From assembly GCA_000402815.1 (NCBI GenBank), contig AQSA01000006.1:1-64000 (forward strand): a stretch of 64,000 nt of DNA, written 5' to 3'. Source of the stretch: Candidatus Neomarinimicrobium atlanticum (lineage in GTDB: Bacteria > Fidelibacterota > Marinisomatia > Marinisomatales > Marinisomataceae). Within the stretch, counting starts at the first letter, position 1, and every line of letters starts with the position of its first letter. A model generated the notes under the pieces. That model saw only the letters and a list, made by a program, of their open reading frames with translations. It made no database searches and had not been told where the DNA came from. A program made the position numbers and the translations under genes. Shown here piece by piece: positions 55,646 to 62,756 of this stretch.

Positions 55646-56942
55646 ATTTCCCAACACAAAATGAAGAAAAGACAGTGTTTAACACGTCGTCTTTTGTTGT
55701 TTTATTTGTAATTTCATCTAAACAGAAAAGAGCTGCATTCAGGTCTTCAACAGCAAGCTCAAGCCCAGATGAGCTAAGTAGGGAGTTTTTAGCTGTTACT
55801 AGTTGTTTTTCAGTTGAAACCAAACATGACAACTGTCTTTGTGATGTTATAATAAATCCAAGATCGGAAAAGCCAGAAGAAACTCTTTTTAAAATAAGTT
55901 TTTTAAGTTTAGGTAAATTTTCACCAGTAAGAGCAGAAATAGATATATCATATTCTTTTCCATCCCAACCAAGATCCTTTTTATTGTGCACATATATAAC
56001 GTTGTCATTTTCAGAAGACAAGACAGAGCCCGGTGCTCCTAAATATAAAACAAGATCCGCAGACAAAATTTCTTCATTGCTTTTTCTCACCCCAATTTTT
56101 TCAATAACATCTTTCGTTTTTCTGATTCCAGCGGTATCCTTCAAAACACAGGGCACACCGTCGATATTAATAGTGTTTTCTAATACATCTCTTGTTGTTC
56201 CTTCAACCTCACTAACAATGGCCCTGTCTTTTTTTAACAATGCATTAAATAGGGTGGATTTGCCCGCGTTTGTTGGGCCGGCAAGAACAACCGTAGCTCC
56301 CGCAGTTAAAACGTTAACAGCATTAAAGCCCTCTATTGCAGAGCTTAGAGTGTTAACACAACTGTTTATAGTTTTTAAAGAATTTGATATGAGGTTTGGT
56401 TGAAGGTTTTCTTCAGATATGTCTAAATTAAATTCAATCTGACCAATTACTAAAATAATTTTATTTTTTATATTTAAAATGTTTTCAAGTAAAGAGCCAT
56501 TAAGATTTTTATAGCTTAATTTTGCGCCTAAAATAGATTTTGAAGAAATAAGGGACGCCACAGATTCTGCCTGTGACATATCCATTTTCCCGTTTAGGTA
56601 GGCTCTTTTAGTAAACTCTCCCCCCGGAGCAGTTGTTGCGCCATAAGAACAGCAGAGAGCAATAGTTTTTTCAATAATAACAGGATTTCCATGAAGGTTA
56701 ATTTCGACAAGATCTTCGCCGGTATATGTGTTCGGAGCAAAAAGAAAATTTACCACAGCCTGGTCGTAAACAACTCCATCTACGTCAATAAGAGAAAAAA
56801 GAGAAGGGGAATTATGTTTATTTATCCTTGTTGGTTTTTTTATTAAAAGAGAGGTTATTTTGTGTGACTGATTTCCAGTAATGCGCACGACAGCAATACC
56901 ACTAGAACCAAAGGGCGTTGAACACGCAACCACGGTGCCCAT
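55644..56942 (-). CDS. mnmE: tRNA modification GTPase MnmE (TrmE)
   Basis: GTPase partner of MnmG in wobble-uridine modification, 432 residues. The N-terminal formyl-THF-binding domain reads VVACSTPFGSSGIAVVRITG and GGEFTKRAYLNGKMDMSQAE. The inserted G domain (about 205-350) has [45 protein letters not shown] and NKKD. The protein ends FCVGK, the family C-terminus with the functional Cys. The G1 motif GPTNAGKS has Thr where GxPNxGKS is usual. It follows yidC by 27 bases and ends at a parS site. Confidence 0.94.
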   Translation of the reverse strand: MGTVVACSTPFGSSGIAVVRITGNQSHKITSLLIKKPTRINKHNSPSLFSLIDVDGVVYDQAVVNFLFAPNTYTGEDLVEINLHGNPVIIEKTIALCCSYGATTAPGGEFTKRAYLNGKMDMSQAESVASLISSKSILGAKLSYKNLNGSLLENILNIKNKIILVIGQIEFNLDISEENLQPNLISNSLKTINSCVNTLSSAIEGFNAVNVLTAGATVVLAGPTNAGKSTLFNALLKKDRAIVSEVEGTTRDVLENTINIDGVPCVLKDTAGIRKTKDVIEKIGVRKSNEEILSADLVLYLGAPGSVLSSENDNVIYVHNKKDLGWDGKEYDISISALTGENLPKLKKLILKRVSSGFSDLGFIITSQRQLSCLVSTEKQLVTAKNSLLSSSGLELAVEDLNAALFCLDEITNKTTKDDVLNTVFSSFCVGK

Positions 56943-56969
56943 GTTATTTAGGCGGGGAAACTACCCCGC

Positions 56970-58628
56970 TCAACCCTCTTTGTTAATTATTTTTTGTTGA
57001 GCTATTTGCATTACATTAAAACATAAATAATAAAGATTTAGACCCGACGGAAAACTATAAAAAAGAAAAAACATCATTCCAGGAAACATATATTTCATCA
57101 TCTTTTGTGTGGCTTCTTGTGCGGGGTCACCGCCAGAGGGTTGGTTAGCCATACCCGCCTGCATTGTATAATACATGGACGCTGACATTAAAAAGGGTAG
57201 CACGTTAAAAGGTATTTCCCCGATAAAAAACAGGGTGTCTGCCGCGGAAAGGTCGCTAATCCAAAAAACAAAAGATTCACCGCGAAACTCAATAGTGTTT
57301 CTAAACACCATAAAAACGGACATCAAGACAGGCATTTGTATTAACATTGGCAAACAGCCAGCAAGGGGGTTTATTTTGTTTTCTTGAAATAGGGCAGCAA
57401 TTTTTTGCTGCTGGACGGTTGGGTTGTTTTTATATTTATTTTTAATATCATTTAGTAGAGGGTTTATTTCCTGCATTTTTTTAGAAGACCTCAATTGTTT
57501 GGCCATCAAAGGATATGTGACAGTTTTGATTAGTATCGCAAACAAAATCACCACAACACCATAGTTTGGTATTAGGCTATACATAAAGATCATAATACTA
57601 TAAACCAACCAGGAAACAGAAGAAAGCCACTGCCAACCCAATATTTTTTCTTCAATACCAACACCCAGGTTGCTGATTTCTCCATATTCTAGGGGGCCAA
57701 AATACAAAGTTGTTTCTTCAAAATTTATATTTTGGTTTGTTATAATGTCGACAGCAATTCTGTCTCCAGAAGAATATTTTGCAATTTCAACAAAGTCGGT
57801 TTTTTGCGGAACAAAAAAGACACCAAAGTATTTTGTTCTATAGCCCGCAAAATCAGCAGGGCCGGTATATTGTTTTGAAGAGCGCTCTATTGTACCAGAC
57901 GAAGACCCAAAAAGACCGGTAGACCCAGCCTTAAACGACTCTATGTCGCCGCCCTGTCCCACAAGACCCTCAAGAAACATACCATCTTGGGTAGGCTCTG
58001 TAAGGGGAAGTCCCCCAACCCAATCAAGTCTAAAATTTCCATCCAAAACATCATCCTTAATACCCCTTAGGTTTGTATTAACAACGACCTCATAGCTATT
58101 ATAGAAAAAAGTTAGATCTTTTTGAACAAAACCTTCACCCACCTGCAATACATAAGAAAGAGTTTCTGTTGGGTTGTCCTTGTTAAGAATAACAGAGTTT
58201 TTACCCTCAACAAACCAGGGTTTTGATTCAGACCAAAAGTCGTCTAGAAAAACTTCCTCACCGGATTGGTTTATATAAGAAACAAGAAGATTGTTTTTGT
58301 TTTCTTCGTCAATTAAATCTAGAAAACCTTCACCATCTTTAAGGTGTTTTGTAACCAAAAAAGAGCTAAGAGAACCACCGTTTTTATTACTAATTCCGGC
58401 AGTAAAAAGCGGGGTTTCTACAGTATAAACCCTTTTTAAAAGGTCTGAAGATTCTGGGGGGTTAACATAAGAAGCGGCCGGGCTCTTTTCCGTCTCCTGA
58501 AAGGCGTTCTCAACAGGAGAAACGCTTTCTGTTTCCTGGGGTTCAGGCGAAATAAAATCAAGATATGTTGGCCAAAATAAAAGGATTGCCCCGATTAAAA
58601 TAAAACCAATGAGCGTTTTTTGATCCAT
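56970..58628 (-). CDS. yidC: Membrane protein insertase YidC (Gram-negative type)
   Basis: Inserts membrane proteins with or without SecYEG. 552 residues: an N-terminal helix (TLIGFILIGAILLFWPTYL), a linker rich in Pro/Glu, a large periplasmic beta domain (about 60-330), then the conserved core with helices WLVYSIMIFMYSLIPNYGVV, YPLMAKQLRSSKKMQEINPL, NPLAGCLPMLIQMPVLMSVF, FLMSASMYYTMQAGM and MKYMFPGMMFFLFYSFPSGL. The periplasmic domain marks it as the Gram-negative form. It starts one base after the rpmH stop, so rnpA and yidD, normally between them, are absent at this locus. Confidence 0.95.
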   Translation of the reverse strand: MDQKTLIGFILIGAILLFWPTYLDFISPEPQETESVSPVENAFQETEKSPAASYVNPPESSDLLKRVYTVETPLFTAGISNKNGGSLSSFLVTKHLKDGEGFLDLIDEENKNNLLVSYINQSGEEVFLDDFWSESKPWFVEGKNSVILNKDNPTETLSYVLQVGEGFVQKDLTFFYNSYEVVVNTNLRGIKDDVLDGNFRLDWVGGLPLTEPTQDGMFLEGLVGQGGDIESFKAGSTGLFGSSSGTIERSSKQYTGPADFAGYRTKYFGVFFVPQKTDFVEIAKYSSGDRIAVDIITNQNINFEETTLYFGPLEYGEISNLGVGIEEKILGWQWLSSVSWLVYSIMIFMYSLIPNYGVVVILFAILIKTVTYPLMAKQLRSSKKMQEINPLLNDIKNKYKNNPTVQQQKIAALFQENKINPLAGCLPMLIQMPVLMSVFMVFRNTIEFRGESFVFWISDLSAADTLFFIGEIPFNVLPFLMSASMYYTMQAGMANQPSGGDPAQEATQKMMKYMFPGMMFFLFYSFPSGLNLYYLCFNVMQIAQQKIINKEG

Positions 58629-58629
58629 A

Positions 58630-58770
58630 CTACGAAGAAACAGTTAGTTTTTTACGACCCTTTTTTCTTCTCGCGGCCAATACTTTTTTTCCACCCACGT
58701 TAGAGTTTCTTTCCATAAAGCCGTGCTTGTTTTTTCTTTTCCTATTACTAGGTTGGTATGTTCTTTTCAT
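58630..58770 (-). CDS. rpmH: 50S ribosomal protein L34
   Basis: A 46-residue, highly basic ribosomal protein read directly from the minus strand: it begins [20 protein letters not shown], then [20 protein letters not shown] and ends KLTVSS. This is the L34 consensus (KRTxQPSxRKRKRxHGFRxRM...GRxVLxRRRxKGRxxLS). The gene is too short for most gene-length cut-offs. It is divergent from dnaA (163-base gap) and one base before yidC on the same strand, the classic rpmH-dnaA arrangement. Confidence 0.95.
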   Translation of the reverse strand: MKRTYQPSNRKRKNKHGFMERNSNVGGKKVLAARRKKGRKKLTVSS

Positions 58771-58802
58771 AATGCTTTGTTGCCGAAATATAGCCCAATA
58801 TT

Positions 58803-58819
58803 ATTGTTTGTGAAACAAT
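58803..58819. repeat. Perfect inverted repeat ATTGTTT-GTG-AAACAAT in the rpmH-dnaA gap
   Basis: Two perfect 7-base arms separated by GTG, 34 bases from the rpmH start. The core TGTTTGTGAAACA equals the parS consensus with the central CAC removed, so it could be a decayed or shifted parS, an operator, or chance in AT-rich DNA. Confidence 0.5.
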
Positions 58820-58910
58820 AAAAACTATCTTAAAAAAGAAGAAAGAGAAAGAAAAGTTCTGGTTATAGGTAAAAAAGAATGTTAATCTAGTGGAATACAA
58901 TTTATTTTTT

Positions 58911-58931
58911 TTGTTAACAACTTGTGGATAA
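58911..58931. promoter_or_regulatory. DnaA box and palindrome at the dnaA start
   Basis: TTGTTAACAA (58911-58920) is a perfect 10-base palindrome, followed by a perfect DnaA box TGTGGATAA (58923-58931) that ends 2 bases before the dnaA ATG. DnaA bound here would cover the ribosome-binding region of its own gene. This suggests autoregulation; it may also be part of an origin. Confidence 0.6.
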
Positions 58932-58933
58932 CT

Positions 58934-60274
58934 ATGGACTATAAAAAAATTTGGAATAAAACAAAAAAAGATCTCAAGGGAGTTTTGCCGGAGCATGGAT
59001 ATGAAGCCTGGATTGAAACATTGTCTCCTGTTGGCGCAACAAATAACATATTTATATTAGAAGCTCCAAACCAATTTGCTCACGACTGGATTATTAATAA
59101 CTATCAAGACCTAATTGTTTCGTCTCTAAGGGAGCACGAAGGGGGTTTAGATTTAAGGGTTGCCATTGCCCCACAATCACAGCAGAACGTGGTAGCAACC
59201 AGCCTGGCAAACAGTGAGCCCATCAAGCAAAGCAACGCAGGAAGAAGGCACAATATTAACGCAGGAAACACCTTTGATTCTTTTATAGAAGGACCAAACA
59301 GTATTTTTGCAAAAAACGCAGCCCTAAATGTTTCTAAAAATCCTGGGTCTAGTGACTTTAACCCGCTTATTATATATGGGGGGGTCGGGTTGGGGAAAAC
59401 CCACCTACTTCACTCAATCGCAAACACGCTTATTAGGGGAAAAAAACAACTTAATGTTGTTTTGGCGTCATCAGAAAAATTTACAAACGACTTTATTGCC
59501 AGTATCCAAGAAAATAGATCAATGGACTTCTCAAAGGTTTATAGAAAGGCAGACGTTCTGCTTATAGACGACATACAATTTTTCCAGGGCAAAGAACAAA
59601 CACAGGAACAGTTTTTTCACACCTTTAACGACCTTTTTACGGCGGGAAAACAGATTGTTATGACAGCAGATAGATATCCGGGCGAAATGGTTGGCCTTCA
59701 GGACAGGCTTCTTTCTAGATTTGAGTCAGGTCTTCATGCAGATATTCAACCACCAGACTTTGAAACGAGGGTGGCGATACTGTCAAAAAAAGCACAACAA
59801 AATAATATAAAAATTTCCAGCGTTTTTTTAGAAAAGATAGCATCGCACGTTAGAACAAACATTAGAGACCTTGAAAGCTGTGTAACCAAAATTTTTGCAC
59901 ACGCAACATTTTCTGGAGAAGAAATCAGTGAGGCGCTAGTAGAGTCAATTATCAGAGAAAGGCTTGGAGATCAAGGGTATGGACAAGCAACAATGCAAGA
60001 CGTAATTAGCGGGGTTTGTAGTATTTTTGCAGTAAGCCAAGAAGAAATTGTTGGTCAATCCCGAAGAAAAAATATAGCAGAAGCAAGGCAGGTGGCCGCA
60101 TACCTGGCTAGAGAGGTGTTAGATATGCCCCTAAACGCAATAGGGCTGCACCTTGGAGGAAGAGACCATACAACAGTTATGCATTCTCATAAAAAAGTTA
60201 CAGAACTCCTAAAAAAGGACGATAAATTTAAAAGACGTGTAGATATTATATATAATGAGTTAAATTTAAACTAG
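58934..60274 (+). CDS. dnaA: Chromosomal replication initiator protein DnaA
   Basis: Initiator ATPase that opens oriC. From ATG 58934 the protein has 446 residues (a TTG at 58922 overlaps the DnaA box and is less likely). Domain I is KIWNKTKKDLKGVLPEHGYE. Domain III shows NTFDSFIEGPNSIFAKNAAL, Walker A IYGGVGLGKTHLLHSIANTL, Walker B DVLLIDDIQFF, sensor text MTADRYPGEM and LQDRLLSRFESGLHADI. Domain IV ends in the DnaA signature AREVLDMPLNAIGLHLGGRD followed by HTTVMHSHKKV. Domain II is short. It is divergent from rpmH and followed by ssb after 20 bases. Confidence 0.97.
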   Translation: MDYKKIWNKTKKDLKGVLPEHGYEAWIETLSPVGATNNIFILEAPNQFAHDWIINNYQDLIVSSLREHEGGLDLRVAIAPQSQQNVVATSLANSEPIKQSNAGRRHNINAGNTFDSFIEGPNSIFAKNAALNVSKNPGSSDFNPLIIYGGVGLGKTHLLHSIANTLIRGKKQLNVVLASSEKFTNDFIASIQENRSMDFSKVYRKADVLLIDDIQFFQGKEQTQEQFFHTFNDLFTAGKQIVMTADRYPGEMVGLQDRLLSRFESGLHADIQPPDFETRVAILSKKAQQNNIKISSVFLEKIASHVRTNIRDLESCVTKIFAHATFSGEEISEALVESIIRERLGDQGYGQATMQDVISGVCSIFAVSQEEIVGQSRRKNIAEARQVAAYLAREVLDMPLNAIGLHLGGRDHTTVMHSHKKVTELLKKDDKFKRRVDIIYNELNLN

Positions 60275-60294
60275 AATATTATAAAGGAACAAAA

Positions 60295-60741
60295 ATGGCA
60301 AAAGGAACAGTAAACAAAGTAACACTAATTGGAAGATTGGGACAAGACCCAGAAATTAGATTTTCTGGTGACGGAAAAGCAATAGCTTCGTTTAGCGTAG
60401 CAACCAACGAAAGTTGGAAAAACAAAAACGGAGAAATCCAAGAAAGAACAGAGTGGACAAAGTGCACGGCGTTTGGTGGAACAGCAGAAAAATATATCCA
60501 ACCATACGTTAAAAAGGGAAGTTTAGTTTACATTGAGGGTTCTTTAAAGACAGATAAGTGGCAAGATAAAGACGGAAACGACAAATATTCAACGGGAGTG
60601 GTTTTAAATAATTTTGGTGGAATACAAATTTTAGGAGGCGGAGAAGGTGGGGGCTATGAAAGAGCCGGAGGTATGGATCAAACACCGAAAACCTCAGAAG
60701 AAAATACGAGCCAAGTTACAGAAGACGACCTTCCTTTCTAG
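60295..60741 (+). CDS. ssb: Single-stranded DNA-binding protein
   Basis: OB-fold protein protecting single-stranded DNA in replication and repair, 148 residues. The N-terminal 110 residues match SSB: VNKVTLIGRLGQDPEIRFSG, ASFSVATNESWKNKNGEIQE, RTEWTKCTAFGGTAEKYIQP and YIEGSLKTDKWQDKDGNDKY. A Gly-rich linker follows, and the end is EDDLPF, the acidic tip that recruits partner proteins. A GGA ribosome site precedes the ATG. Placing ssb next to dnaA instead of between rpsF and rpsR is a local rearrangement, but fits its replication role. Confidence 0.96.
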   Translation: MAKGTVNKVTLIGRLGQDPEIRFSGDGKAIASFSVATNESWKNKNGEIQERTEWTKCTAFGGTAEKYIQPYVKKGSLVYIEGSLKTDKWQDKDGNDKYSTGVVLNNFGGIQILGGGEGGGYERAGGMDQTPKTSEENTSQVTEDDLPF

Positions 60742-60750
60742 TTTTTAAGC

Positions 60751-61377
60751 GTGAAAACATCAAAACCGAGAAGCCGAACAACTAGAACTGTTTTAAGTTA
60801 TATTTCGGCATTCCTTTGTTTTTTTCTTGTTAAAATGAACGTGTCTGGCAAAGAGAACTTGCCTAAAAACGGCCCATACATCTTAGCACCAAACCATATT
60901 GACAACATAGACCCATTTCCTCTTTCAGCGGCAATGAAAAAACCAATTACCTACTTAATGGCGGAAGATCAAAACCCTCTAAAATGGTACGAGGCATGGG
61001 CCCCAACCTCTTATGGGGTTCTTTTAGTAAATAGAAAAAAAATACAGCCATCAACAATAAAGGCCCTACACAAACAAATTAAAAAAAATGAAATTGTGTG
61101 CATTTTTCCTGAAGGCACAGCGCTAAGCACGAAATTAAAAGAAGGAAAGAATGGAGCTTCATTCTTTGCGGTGCGCCACGAAATACCAATAATTCCAGTC
61201 GCAATTTTTGGAACAGAAAAAGTGCTCCCCGCACTAAAAAGGTTTAAAAGAACAAATATTAACATTACTTTTGGTAAACCAATATTTACTAGAGGCGAGG
61301 ACAAGAAAAAACTTTCCGAGCTGACAAAAAAAACAATGAACGCAATTAGAAAAATGTTGCCCGAAGAGTATTGTTAA
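60751..61377 (+). CDS. plsC: 1-acyl-sn-glycerol-3-phosphate acyltransferase (PlsC-like)
   Basis: Phospholipid-synthesis acyltransferase of 208 residues with a GTG start 9 bases after ssb. The HxxxxD catalytic motif is APNHIDNIDPFPLSAAM, followed by the glycerophosphate-binding FPEGTALSTKLKEGKNGASF and IPIIPVAIFGTEKV. One N-terminal hydrophobic segment (VLSYISAFLCFFLVKM) anchors it to the inner membrane. The family also includes lyso-ornithine-lipid acyltransferases, so the acceptor is probable, not certain. Arrangement dnaA-ssb-plsC is on one strand. Confidence 0.9.
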   Translation: MKTSKPRSRTTRTVLSYISAFLCFFLVKMNVSGKENLPKNGPYILAPNHIDNIDPFPLSAAMKKPITYLMAEDQNPLKWYEAWAPTSYGVLLVNRKKIQPSTIKALHKQIKKNEIVCIFPEGTALSTKLKEGKNGASFFAVRHEIPIIPVAIFGTEKVLPALKRFKRTNINITFGKPIFTRGEDKKKLSELTKKTMNAIRKMLPEEYC

Positions 61378-61390
61378 GAAGGAGAAAAAA

Positions 61391-61747
61391 ATGATTTATA
61401 ACTTAGAAATATCAGCAAACCTAGCTTTTGACCTACTACGAATTTTATTGGCCGTTTCGCTTTTTTTTGTTTGGGTTGTTAGGTACGACAATATCATAAA
61501 AGAATTTAGAGATGACTATGATTTACCGGATTGGCTTCGAGACTTAGTGGGAATAATTAAACTATCATGTGCGGGTATGATATTAACCAACGATACACAG
61601 CTACAAATAGTTGCACTGATGTCAATAGCCTTTTTAATGTGTGCTGCTGTTGCAACCCACATAAGAGTTAAAAATCCTCCACACAAAATGCTACCCGCCA
61701 CAACACTACTGCTGGTTTGTTTGGCTATGTTGTTTTTAGTTTTTTAA
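61391..61747 (+). CDS. Small membrane protein, possibly DoxX-like
   Basis: A 118-residue protein with four hydrophobic segments: FDLLRILLAVSLFFVWVV, LVGIIKLSCAGMIL, IVALMSIAFLMCAAVATH and LPATTLLLVCLAMLFLVF. Its helix pattern and the His after helix three (AATHIRVKNPPHK) resemble DoxX-like proteins, a family of unsettled function. A strong AAGGAG ribosome site precedes the ATG. The stop overlaps by 4 bases the end of the opposing quinone-reductase-like gene. I would not go beyond 'membrane protein' with confidence. Confidence 0.7.
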   Translation: MIYNLEISANLAFDLLRILLAVSLFFVWVVRYDNIIKEFRDDYDLPDWLRDLVGIIKLSCAGMILTNDTQLQIVALMSIAFLMCAAVATHIRVKNPPHKMLPATTLLLVCLAMLFLVF

Positions 61748-62745
61748 TTGTTAAGAAAAACAACCTTACCCAAAACTTTTCGTTTTGCTATATCTTCAAT
61801 AGAAGAAACCGCGTCCTTCATGGGAACGGTTTTAGATATAAAGGGATTAATTTTACCCTCAGCTAATAAAGCCCCTATTTTCTTTAGGTTTTTAGCGTGA
61901 ACAACGGGCTCTTCTTTTTGAAAGCGCCCAATAAATACACCCGAAACAGCACAACCCTTTAAGAGCATCAAATTAGCTGGAAAGGATGGAATTTTTCCTG
62001 CAGCAAAACCCACCACCAAGTATGTTCCTTTCCAACCAATAGATCTTAGAGCTGGCTCTGAAAAACAATCGCCCACCGGATCATAAATAATTGAATACCC
62101 ACCTTTTTTACTTTTAGATTTTAATTCTCTCGTAAAAGCCATCTGGTCTTCTTTATCTAGTTTTTCACGTCCATATACAACAACGTCATCAGCCCCATAC
62201 CTAACACAAACCTCAGCTTTTTCTTTATTAGAGACGGCCGCCACAACGCGCGCGCCATATGCTTTAGCTATATCTACCGCAGCTAAACCAACACCCCCGG
62301 CAGCGCCCAACACTAACACCTCATCCTTTTCGCTAATATTTGCTCTTTGTAACAGGGCGTGTAAGCTTGTGCCATAAACCATAAAAACCCCCGCAGCAAT
62401 ATGATGAGGAAAAGACCGCGGAATAGGAAATGCAAACATTTCATGTATTACAATCTTTTCTGCAAAAGCCCCAAAACCCTTAAAAAAAACTACATTGTCA
62501 CCAACTTTTAAAGAAGAAACATTTTTCCCGACAGAGCTAACAGTCCCAGCCCCCTCATGTCCCGGGGAAAAGGGTAGGTTAGGTTTAAACTGATATAGAC
62601 CTTGAACAATTAAGTTGTCGGGATAGTTAAGGCCAGCTGCTTTTATATCAACAACTATTTCGTTAGGACCAGCAACAGGATCTGCGGTTTCCTCCCAAGA
62701 TAGATTAGATACAGGACCAAACTCTTTACATAATAGCGCTTTCAT
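61744..62745 (-). CDS. NADPH:quinone oxidoreductase-like zinc-independent alcohol dehydrogenase-superfamily protein
   Basis: Medium-chain reductase of the quinone-oxidoreductase (QOR) branch, 333 residues. Markers are LNYPDNLIVQGLYQFKPNLP, PGHEGAGTVSSVGKNVSSLK, YGTSLHALLQRANISEKDEV, the cofactor loop VLGAAGGVGLAAVDIAKAYG, VAAVSNKEKAEVCVRYGADD and YDPVGDCFSEPALRS. The structural-zinc cysteines of alcohol dehydrogenases are missing, as expected for QOR. It likely reduces quinones or enones; the true substrate is not visible. An AAGGAG ribosome site precedes it, 11 bases after purH on the same strand. Confidence 0.9.
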   Translation of the reverse strand: MKALLCKEFGPVSNLSWEETADPVAGPNEIVVDIKAAGLNYPDNLIVQGLYQFKPNLPFSPGHEGAGTVSSVGKNVSSLKVGDNVVFFKGFGAFAEKIVIHEMFAFPIPRSFPHHIAAGVFMVYGTSLHALLQRANISEKDEVLVLGAAGGVGLAAVDIAKAYGARVVAAVSNKEKAEVCVRYGADDVVVYGREKLDKEDQMAFTRELKSKSKKGGYSIIYDPVGDCFSEPALRSIGWKGTYLVVGFAAGKIPSFPANLMLLKGCAVSGVFIGRFQKEEPVVHAKNLKKIGALLAEGKINPFISKTVPMKDAVSSIEDIAKRKVLGKVVFLNN

Positions 62746-62756
62746 ACAACTCCTTT

